NCBI RefSeq assembly: GCF_902806685.2
Contig: NC_048556.1
Location: forward strand, 10,440,734-10,504,733
Direction: 5' to 3'
Origin: Maniola hyperantus
Lineage: Eukaryota > Arthropoda > Insecta > Lepidoptera > Nymphalidae
DNA: 64,000 nt
Position 1 is the first letter of the stretch. Every line of letters begins with the position of its first letter. The notes beneath the pieces are model-generated. The model did no database searches and was not told the origin of the DNA. It worked only from the letters and a program-made list of their open reading frames with translations. Shown here one piece after another: positions 12,701 to 24,700 of the stretch. Both the position numbers and the translations under genes were made by a program.

Positions 12701-15700
12701 CATTCTTTCTAATGCCATCAAATTACCCCTTAATACCGTAAGACTGAAAATAGCCCGTTTCTTGAGTTACGACCGTTTTGTGTTAAAAACAAGATTAGTT
12801 TCTTTGAAAATTAATTAAAAAAAATTGATGCATATCCAACTTTTTTTCATGTCTAGATAGCAGACATCCCAAATAATAACACTGAATACTAAAAACCCTT
12901 AGTGCTGTCTAGCAAAGCAATAAAGACTTGCGTGACGTTCGTCAAAATTGGACTGTTACAATTATTTGTTGCTAAGCTTATTACACTAACCACAGCAATT
13001 ATCTAATATTCACACACGTGTTAACACGCGTGGCTGCTTCCACGCATTTATCGGAGTTGTCATAGGCCAGTAAATAGAGCATTTAACCAAATTTAACTAA
13101 ATTTCCGGTCCAATTTTAATTTTTTATTAGGTTTAAGGGTCACTTATTGACCATAAAATCACAAAATGCTGACAGATCCAGGTGGAGCTTCGATCGCAAT
13201 CTTGAGGGAAAGTTTTGGGCTGATATTTCGGAAACTATCCGCTTTAGGGCAAAAATTATTTAGAACATTGTTGTAGAGAATAAAATTTTGCATCTTTTGT
13301 TTTCTGTAAACTTTTTTGTAAAACTTACCTTTTACGATTTATGGCCGATTGAATGAACCGGTTTTTCTATTTCGGCCGACAACTTTTAAAATATTGGAAA
13401 AACCGGTTCATTAAATCCATATTATAAATGCAAAGTTATGTTTCTCTGTTTGTTTGTCCTTCAATCACGTCGCAACGGATCGACGTGATTTTTTGCATGA
13501 GTATAGTTACAGAGCTGGAGAGTGACATAGACTACTTTTTATCTCTTAAAATTGAAGTTTCCATGCAAACGCTGTTCGTTTGTTTGTTGGTTTTTTATTT
13601 AATTACGGTGCAACGAAACTACAGATCGACATGATTTTTGGCATGGATGTACTTAGTTAAGAACCTGAAAGGTTTATAGGTTACTTTATCCTGAAAATCG
13701 AAAAGTTTCCATGGATTTTTATGAATCTAAATCCACGGGGATAAAATCGCGGGCATCATCTAATTAATAAGAACTTGTTAGTGGGTAGGTAGTTATTGTT
13801 TGTACGTAGTTTACAGACTTAAAGTAAATAGACAGAGTCGTCGTTCTTCGCTAGTAAAATGTGACTGACCAGATCCAACCGCCACTAAGCCGCGTGAAGC
13901 CAGAGTAATGCCTAGTGAAATTAAGACGTGTTATGTGCTTGCATATAGTAGGACTGGTGACATAGTTTGTACAAATGAGCCTCAATAGCTCAACGGGTAA
14001 AGGAGTGGACTGAAAACCGAAGGGGTGACGGTTCAAACCCCGCCATAGTGCAACCACTATTGTCGTACCTACTTCTAGCACAAACTTGACGCTTCGAAGG
14101 GGAATATTAGTCATTCAACATGGCTAATATTCTTTTCTTTTTTTTTAAGTAGCATATTCTGACGAGACCCGTGCTTAGTAGTGAACCGGAGATGGGTATG
14201 ATTATGGGATTATGAGTTACGACTTACGAAGAACGTAGACGAAGACTTACGAAACGAACCGTTATTACACAAAAAATGGTTAAAGAACTTTATTCTCACT
14301 TAGAATATTAGGGATTCACTTACATGACAAATTTAACAATATATAAACACTAGCTGATGCCCGCGACTGCGTTCGCGTGGAATTAGGGTTTTAAAAATCC
14401 CGTGGGAACTCTTTGATTTTCCGGGATATGATATTTCCGGATAGCCTATGTCCTTCCCCGGGATGCAAGCTATCTCTGTACCAAATTTCGTCAAAATCGG
14501 TTAAACGGATGTGCCGTAAAAAGCTAGCAGACAGACAGTCAGACATACACTTTCGCATTTATAATATTAGTATGGATTTGAGACTAGATATACAGCTATT
14601 AAATTAATCCATTATGTTGTAGAAAACGTTCACTTTCCCACTTATCAAACGATAACGTGTAAAGGTCTGTAAACACTTAATGTGCTAATGAAAATGAGTA
14701 AGAAATACCCGCGTTAGGGCTGAAATAAACGCTCGACGGACACGCGAACAGTACCGTACGCTTGGCCGTTTGCGTGACATAACAAGAACGGCTACGGACC
14801 TTGTAATTAACATTTCAAGGGTTATTGTTACTATTTCAAGATTCCTTCACTTCGTCATCATCATCATTCCCAACCGATAGACGTCCATTGCTGGACCTAA
14901 GATTCTTCTAGGGACTTCCACACGCCACGGTCCTACGCCGCCTGAATTCAGCGACTCCCTATGATTCGTTTGATGTCGTCTGTCCACCTAGTGCCGGATT
15001 TTCCATTCCAATACTGCGTTTTCTGATGAGAGGTTGTCATTCTAGCACCTTGATATCTTATTCATTATCATCATCATCATCATCAACTCATTGCCGGACC
15101 AATACTGAGCACGGCTCTCCTATCAGAATGAGAAGTTTTTTAAGTTGTTTAAGTTAGATAGAGTATTATATTAGGTAGAATATTAGGTATGTAAAATTTG
15201 ATTTTGTTAATAATTGTTAATTAAGTTAGACTATGTTATAAGTTAGACGATAGGGTTGTCATCTTGGACGATTTAACCTATGGACTTGTAACGCGCCTAA
15301 TATTACGAATAAAAATTTCTGTCACTTTTGGTGCGGGACGAGGAAACACTACATAGACAACTTGACACACTCACTCAACAAAGTTTTGTGTCATTATTAA
15401 CACACACATATCTAAATCTTCAACACTACTACATTTTACGCACACTAATAAGTTATATACATCAACATACAAAGACATTACGAGTGTAAGACAGTCAAAT
15501 TGATTTGCGATGCTAACGTATCGATATTTTAAAATATATCGATAGTTTTTCAGAAACAAAAGTAGAAGTAAGAATTTATTACTCGTATTTAATTACTTAA
15601 AATCAGTGTTTGGTCAGCGTAGCGTATTCTTGCATACATTCACCTCACTTAATAGGTAATTATCCCAAAAACTAATAATGCAACGTAAAAATAAGAAAAA

Positions 15701-18700
15701 TATTTATTTAAAAAATATGCACATACTTTTTTACTTATTTTATATCATTTTTAATCTTTTGTATTTTTTTATATAACGAAATTTTCATTTAAAATTTCGA
15801 TAGTGAAAATGTGCTTATTAATGACTTATATTATTATATAATACAAAATAAACCTGACCGCGCAAAAGCCTACCAAACATAATTAGTAGGTATATCAATC
15901 AATAAAATGTTTTTTTCTTTCCAATCAATCATTTATTTATCGCACATTGGGTTTACATGGTAATTCCAATATGGTGTACTCTTTGTCCAAAAAAATTAAA
16001 TCTAAGTTATTAAATATAACACGTATTGCCCTTACAAATTAGCAATGCAAAAATTTTCTCAATACCTGCCGCTTTTACCCCACAGCAAAATTCCATAAGA
16101 CAGATATGATACTATGAAAATAAATTAGTAAACACACACGGTGGCCTCTTCTATTTTTAACACGCCATTATTTACCATTAGGTTAATGTTATGTATATTC
16201 TTGGCGATTTAATACATAAATTTTTATTGCAGCTAACCAACGACATATCTTTATTTTATTTATTGATTTTTAAAATGAATTAATTTTGTGTAAATATGCC
16301 TAATACATTTCTCAGAGTTAATTTTTCGGGCTAGGTATGAAATCCTTGTATCAGCATATTTATTCATCACGGCTTTTGCCAGCTCAATTTTATGATTTAC
16401 AGTATTATCTGTATCGTGAACATCAATATTTGGAAATAAATTTAATTTTTTTTTTTAATGTATTAAGTACGTGAAATCACAGAAATCGACCAGTTTTATT
16501 ACAAGTATAGGTAGCGAAAAAATTGTGGTAATTAATAATAACTATTCTTTACTTGACTTGAAGACGGTAATTTAGTCGTTAATAATAAAGAAAATGTTTT
16601 CATCGATATCGATAATCGAACCGCAATCACTATCGTACTACTACGTAATTTCATGCTGTTCACGCGTATTCAAATTTTAACCTAATTTGTATATGTCGAG
16701 GGTTGCAATTGTTTAGAAAAAACAAAATATAGTCTCGTGAGGAGTGTGACTCGTTTCTACCGAATTATTACGTACTCAATTACTGAATCGGTAAAGTCTC
16801 GATTGTTATTTTATTATAATAATTTATGTAATTTAATTTATAGAAAGCGTTTATTACACCAAAAATACTTACTTATGAAATGAAATTCCATCTTTTTGTA
16901 AATTTGATGTGTTTGATTTGTTCTTGCACTCACTAACGGCACAAACAGGCATTTTTCACCCAGCGTGTAAGACGTCGTCACACATCGAAAACGATTCTGA
17001 CAATGACAAAATCGATTCCGCAAACAGTGTTTATAAACGCAGTGGATTAAAAATCCATTACTATTGACAGAGGGGAATAATCATGCGAGGCGCGTCCTTA
17101 GGTTAAATCGTCCAAGGTTGTCATGTACATATTGTAGAAAAGCCCTGTAAAAAATAAATAAAGATAATAATAAAAAACTTTCTATCTATACTTTGTACTT
17201 CGTACTTGTTGTGTTTGAGTCGTTTTATTGCACTTCGCTTAACTAAAGCAATAAAAGTCGACAGCTAGGTTATGGACAGAACATGATCACCAAACAAGTT
17301 CAACAAACAGGGTGCGTCGAAGGGAACGAACTGACAATCTATCAAGCAGTGAGCTCCACCACACCACCACACTGGTAGCACCTTGCCACCACCTTGTAGG
17401 GTGACCATGATGCATCTTCAAAATTCAAAATCATTTATTTAATAACTAGATGATGCCCGCGACTTCGTCCGCGTGGGTTTAGTTATTTTAATCCTGTGGA
17501 AACTTTTAACTTTCCGGGATAAAAAGTAGCCTATGTCCTTCCTCGGGATGCAAGCTATCTCTGTACCAAATTTCGTCCAAATCGGTTAAGCGGTTGAGCC
17601 ATGAAAAGGTAGCAGACAGACAGACAAACAGACATACTTTCCCATTTATAATATTAGTATGGATAGTAAATAAATAAAAATATTTTTTATTCAATTAAAC
17701 TTACAAGAATTTGTGAATCGTCAAATGCATTTACCACTGGTTCGGAATGCCTTTCCTACCGAGAAAAACCAACTTATTGCTCTTATGATAATATGACTAC
17801 TGCCGGTTTTGGAAGCAAATTCTACCGAGAAAATGAAAATTTATGTAGTCCACGCGGACGAAGTCACAAGCATAAGCTAGTAATAATTAATCTTCAAATG
17901 CCTAGACCTATCCATATTAAATTGTTTGAAAGTATATCATTTCAATTTTCTACTGTGAAACCTTGTATATTTGCTATTTTTACAACTATAAGTAGCCTTG
18001 TAAAACAATAGTCGCGATGTAAATTGCAAAAAACGAGGACTTTCATACGGTATAAAAAGCGAAAGCCTTCAGACATGCTCACCCTACCACCCACCCTATT
18101 AACAAACCACCCCAAGACACGTGCAATACTTGTTAGTTTAACCACAACTTTGATCAAGCAAACACGTTTATACAGTGGCTACAACAAAAAAAAAATATCA
18201 AAAGTGCAAAATTTAATAATTAATTGTTATACAATGATGGTTAATTAAAATATTCATTTAAAATTGATTAAGTGAAATATCAGTGTTGCTAAACGCGAAA
18301 ATTAATTTTTTGGTGCAATATAAATGTTGCCAACTATAATATCGACAATTTTCATGATTTACTTGATAGTGCTTCTAGTTTTGGTGTTTCCATTATCGAA
18401 ATATAGAAATAGACAATTTTGATGGAACTTAAAGATGAAATAAATATAAATTACCCCATGTCCGAATGAAAAATACCAAAAAATTACAAAGACTATAACA
18501 AAAATGACCAATAGGTAAACCCTAAATTTGGGAAATTTAAATTCAATTCAAAATTGAGATTTAAAATGTAAAATAGGCTAGTCTATGGAAGAATAAAATC
18601 GAATCAAAATTTGCATGTAGTGAATTTAGAACTGTGAGTTTGAATTTTTCAAAGATAATTTTTGCAAGCGAGGAAAAATAATAAAAAACCGAAAAAAAGT

Positions 18701-21700
18701 GTAGCACCTAATGGCTGTTAGGTTTAATTATAAACGATAGAGTCGATCATTTAAACCAAAGTATAAAAATAAGAGTGTTTCGAACTCTTAAAACTAGGAG
18801 TATATAGAAGAATCAAAAATCAAATAAGAAATCCAAATTCCAACTCATCAATAAGATTTATTTAAGACAACTGTTGTAGGAACAACTAAGCAAAAAGAAC
18901 TATAAACTAATCTTCGTATAGTATAAACAAATATAGCATATACAGTCGCCACCATTCTCCGCTACGAGCAACGATGTATTCCGCTGGACGCGGCCAACAT
19001 GGTGCTAAAGGTCAAGGTCAGGCTGAAGTACTCGCAAAACCACATCGTCTGGCTGTTTCGACGAGTAAGTGTTTACTAAGCACCCCTTATAAACCTAGCT
19101 GTAGTTGGAACGTTGTAAAAATACTATAATATAGCTGGGAAAAGAGGGGTGGGAAGAAGGAAGAAGTCATGGCTACGTAACATCAGGGAGTGGACTGGCA
19201 TAAAAATAGTCGGAGATCTATTCCGCCTAGGCATGGGACAAGGAGCAGTTTAATGGAGAGGCACTAGAAGAAGAAGAAGTTGGAGCGTCTGCCAATCCGC
19301 ACTTGGTCAGCATGGTGGATTATGGCCTAAACCCTTCTCATTCTGAGCTCAGTACCCAGACCCGTGCTCACGTGGCTGGCGATGAGTTGAGATGATGAGG
19401 TAGTTGTAACAGTGAGTATTACAATAAAATGTCAATTATAGACTTTAGTTCCGTGCAGTGATAACAGATGGCAGCACTTATTGTTTACGTCGCGTGGACG
19501 ATGTACCTACCTTAAGGGAAATTTTAAGGTGCCCTTACAAGTAAGAAGCGTTCAGTAATCTCGAGTTTAACGCGTGCCAATAAAAGAGCTGTGTTAATCA
19601 ATTCGCTCTCATACTACATGTGTGTAATTGTGTATAGTAATGCATAAATTTTGAGAACTCACTTGCCATTTTGGCTCTACCTGACAACCAATCATGTCAA
19701 AAGTACGGTTCACCCTTAATTTAGGGACTAAACTTTTACTTTTAACACGACAATTGCACATAGAGCAAAAATAGCAAGCGAGTTCTTAAAATGTATGCAC
19801 TAATGCCGCTTCGTTTAGATTCTTTTTTTTTATTAGCACGCGTTATAAGGTTAATATTTATACAAATTGCGTGAAGAACGATGTACACCCCTGGACGCGT
19901 CACGCGGCCAACCTAGACCAAAAGGTCAAGGTCAGGTTGGAATACTAAAATCACATCGTCTGGCAGTTTCAAAGAGTAAGTATTTATTATAGATACACCC
20001 CGTACACGTTGATTATATTACGCTAACACCAGTTCAAGGTTGCCATGTAAGGGAATGTAATAAGTCCCGCAAATTGCTATTGCGCTGGAACTATGTCTCA
20101 TTAATATCGAAATGACGTCATTTTGACGTCAGCCGAAATAGAAATATACCATCATTCAGCTCGAAACTTCAGTCTAGTGGCATCACTAAAATGGCGGCCA
20201 CGCGCAATTTTCGAGACTTATAATAATTTTTTTCTTACCTATTTTTACTCATAAAGGCCGCCGGCTAGTTGATTACGAAAAAGCTGCATCAATCATCCCT
20301 ACAATCTCAATTATTGTTGTGATTGGCTGAACTTATTTATTGCAAATATTTGTTGCAAGTTGCAACAATACATCGTAGCTCAGAGTGAGCAGCATCAACC
20401 CATCAGAGATGATTCAATCAAAGTCATAAATATTTTTATTCAAGTGCTTTTGAATCTTGTATAGAAGCAGGCGATATTTTGCGGAAATCCATGATATGCA
20501 ATGAACCAAAAGCTTAATTTGCTATAATCCGCTGAAACAGATCAAATCTGTATTGTGCAACATGCTGCATACGATATGCTCCGCCCGCCCTCCCACTGCT
20601 AAACACGCAGAAAAAGTTAGCCACCAACAATACGCACCACCACCACGCAGCGCCACAAATTCCCCAAACACACTCGATGTAGATCTTACAATCCACAATT
20701 GCAAAAAGTTCTACATCTCCTGAGAATGTTCCGGTGTCGGGGCGAAACGTCGAGTGTGTTATGGGATCTGTGTGGTGGTGCGTATTGCTTGCTTGGTGGC
20801 TGGCTTTTCCTGCATATTTAGCAGTGGGAGGGCGGGCGGTGCATATCGTACCCTGCATGTTTCACCATACAGATTTGATCTGTTTCAGCGTATTAACAAA
20901 TTAAGCTGCTGGTTTATTGTATATCATGAATTTCCGCAAAATAACGCCTGCTTCTAACAACAGCTTATTTATTTATTATTTTACAAGTCCCTATATACTA
21001 TATCATTTATCAAAACCTAAATAGCGAATCCTGCGGTTTCAGGGGCGAGGTCTCACTGGTCTGAAGAACCTCGGCAACACGTGCTATATGAACTCTATCA
21101 TCCAGTGTCTGAACAATACCGCCATCCTCGTCACATACTTCTGCAACGGACAGTACCTCGAACATGTTAACAGGTAAACAATACGGATTTAAATATCTTG
21201 GATTTGAAAATAAATGTCACTATCTGATAATCCTGCAAAACCGTGAAAACGACACCCATGTAATTTTTTTGTAAAATTGCATGTCCACCATCTTGGATTT
21301 GAAAATAAATGTCATCCCGGAAAAGTGCACATTCAGTTAACACTTGTTACACACAGAACATGTAGTTGTGACTCAACGGGAAAACAATTTCAAAAAATTC
21401 CCATTGAGTCACCCATCTTGGATTTGAAAATAAATGTCATCCCGGAAAAGTGCACATTCAGTTAACACTTGTTACACACAGAACATGTAGTTGTGACTCG
21501 ACGGGAAAACAATTTCAAAAAATTCCCATTGAGTCACCCATCTTGGATTTGAAAATAAATGTCATCCCGGAAAAGTGCACATTCAGTTAACACTTGTTTC
21601 ACACACAATATGTAGATGTGACTCAACGGGGAAACAATTTCAAAAAAATCCCATTGAGTCACAGTGTTACTCAACGGGACAACAATTCCAAAAAATCCCG

Positions 21701-24700
21701 TTGAGTCACAGTGTTACTCGCGGGGGTGTGACTCAACGGGAATAACCCTCAAGTCGCTGTCGATCAAAGTCGCTGCGTGTATCTGGGCTGGGCCATACCG
21801 GAGGTTACATTTGAACGCTTATATTTGTCAGGTTGCACAGCACGCGGGTCACTGTGGCCTGAAAAGGCACATGTATAACCTTAAGCTCCAGGGCTCGGAC
21901 ACATGCAGACTGTGCCACGAGTCTCCCGAGACTCCGATGCACATTATTTGCTTCTGCCCTGCTCTGATGCACAAACGTAGCGTCCACCTAGGGAGACATA
22001 TCATTTATCTTTAGTTACTTCAATTCCAGTCAAGAAGGTGCTGCTGTATCTGGCGGCCACAGGATTTGATAAGGAAGTGTGAAGTGGAAGCAAACACAAT
22101 AGATCGACGGTCGCAGTGATTCAGGGATAGCAAGGACCTGTATAGCCCCAAAGAAGAAGTTGTGACTCAGCGGGAAAACAATTCCCATTGAGTCACAATG
22201 TTACTCAACGGGACAACAATTCCAAAAATTCCCGTTGAGTCACACCCCCGTGAGTAACACTGTGACTCAACGGGAATTTTTGGAATTGTTGTCCCGTTGA
22301 GTATAGTAATAACCCTCAAGTCGCTGTCGATCAAAGTCGCTGCGTATATCTGGGCTGGGCCATACCGGAGGTTACATTTGAACGCTTATGTTTGTCAGGT
22401 CGCACAGCACGCGAGGAGCGATGGCGGAGGAGCTGGCGGCAGTCGTCCGCGCGCTGTGGTCGGGGCAGTATCGATTCATTGCGCCTAAAGACTTACGGGT
22501 AATTTGTTTAAACATCATACAGTCATCATCATGATCAACGTGTAAGTCAGCACGCGTTACACGAAATTCCCACCTCTTTCTATCTACACCGAGGCATAGA
22601 ACAGCGGCATTTAAGGGAAGCTTTAAATTTGCAGCTACTAAGTGCTGGAACGATCTGCCACCACCGTTAAAATCGTCAATATCTCTTGGAACTTTCAAAA
22701 CTAAATTAAAAACTTATCTTCTTATACAACAAAAAATTACAAGTTAAAATTAACTACTTAATCATTTTATACTATTCGCATCAGCACAGCTATCGTTTCA
22801 GCACTTGTTTTTTTACAATGATCATTTATAATAATTCCGTTATACCTCTTCTCATATTTTTTTTATTTATTTTTTATTTTATGTACGGTCTTAGTTTTCT
22901 TATATTGTTAGTCTTTTTTTTAGTTATTTGTTTAAACCTTAGTTTAGTTGTTTGCGTATTTTATTTTTATAATATACTGTAGTAGGTAAATACCTCGTCC
23001 GTGACTTCACTTGTTAAGGCTCCCACTGAAAACCAGCGCTGCAGCATGATGCTGAGTGGGAGACCTATATTTGGTCACACGTACTCGTATATATATAGTA
23101 TATCTTTATTAGTATTATTTTTTACTTATCAGTGTATATGTAGATTGACTTAATTAGCTTTTAAGGTTTATTGTAGTATTGTGATCAAATAAAAGTTTTC
23201 TTTCTTTCTTTCTTCTTTCAACCCATCGCCGGCTCGCTACAGAGCACGGGTCTCCTCTCAGAGTGAGAAGGGTTTGGCCATAGTCTACCACGTTGGCCAT
23301 GTGCGAATTGGTAGACTTCACACAACATTGATAACATTATGGAGAACTATCAGGCATGCAGGTTTGCTCCCGATGTTTTCTTTCACTGTTAAAGCAAGTG
23401 ATATTTAATTAATTAAAATGCACATAACTCCGAAAAGTTAGAGGTGCGTGCCCGGAAACGAACCCCCGATGAAGTCGCGAGTATAAGCTAGTCTAAATAT
23501 ATAACTACAAAAGGTGACTGACTGACTGATCTATCAACGCACAGCTCAAACTACTGGACGGATCAGCCTGAAATTTGTCGTGCAGATAGTTATTATGACT
23601 TAGTCATCCGCTAAGAAAGGATTATCAAAAATTCAACCCCTAAGGGGGTGAAATAGGGGTTTGAAATTGTCCAGTCCACGCGGATGAAGTCGCGAGCATA
23701 CGATTATAAGTGAAGGTGGATTAATAAACCTGTTAGCTACTATTTGTAACTAGCTGATGAGGTGGAATTAGGGTTCTTTTTGAAATCCTGTGGGAACTCT
23801 TTGATTTTTCGGGATTAAAAGTAGCCATAGGCTACTTTTAATCTGGCTAAGGCATTCCGAACCAGTGGTATATGCATCCGACTTTTCTTCTTTTCCGATT
23901 TGTAAGTACTTGTAAAAGTTTATACGAATAAAAAAGATTTTTATTTTATTTTATTTTATGTCACTCTCCAGGTCTTTATCTATACCCATGCAAAATATCA
24001 CGTCAATCCGTTGCATCGTTGCGACGTGATTGAAGGACAAACCAACAAACAAACACTTTCGCATTTATAATAAGGGTACTGATGTTTATGTTCTCTTGTT
24101 TTGTAGAACGAGGTAGGCAAGCACCAGCGAGCGTTTCGCGGCACGGAGCAACAGGACTCCCACGAGTTCCTCACTATCCTCATGGACTGGCTACATCTCG
24201 ACCTGCAGTTCACCATCAAACCACCACACAAGGTCAGTGCACTGCCACACCCCTTCCAGGTTAGCCAGCGATTGCATCATCACTTACCACCAGGTGAGAT
24301 TGCAATCATGGGCTAACTTGTATCTGAATAAAAATAAACATTTTTCTTTAATTGCCAGTATTTTGTGCTTTCGCTTCTGAGCTTGTGACGACATTACTAG
24401 GTACGAATACGTAATACACAATCAATAAGCTAACCTATTTGTTTTTACTAACAAATAGGTTTAAGTTTCGTGTAATTACTAACACTAATATTAATAATTA
24501 CTAACAATTAGGTTTAAGTTTCGTGTAATTACTAACACCAATATGATCCTTGTTGGTCGAAATAAAAACATTTTATTTATTTATTTATTTAATAAACAGA
24601 AAACAATAGACCGCTCGGCGATCTTCTTCAAACTTCAAATTGGGTATTTTCCTACTTTTGAATTTTATAAATATTATTACTTTATTATAAACTAGGATAA

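Noticed and set aside
13978..14050. Possible tRNA gene
   Set aside because: Has A and B boxes but no proper cloverleaf end and continues into a dispersed SINE body.
20514..20957. Frames of 60-114 codons
   Set aside because: They read the arms of the long foldback element.
21285..21660. CRISPR-like spacing of the 125 bp repeat
   Set aside because: Eukaryotic context; units are contiguous tandem repeats with no unique spacers.
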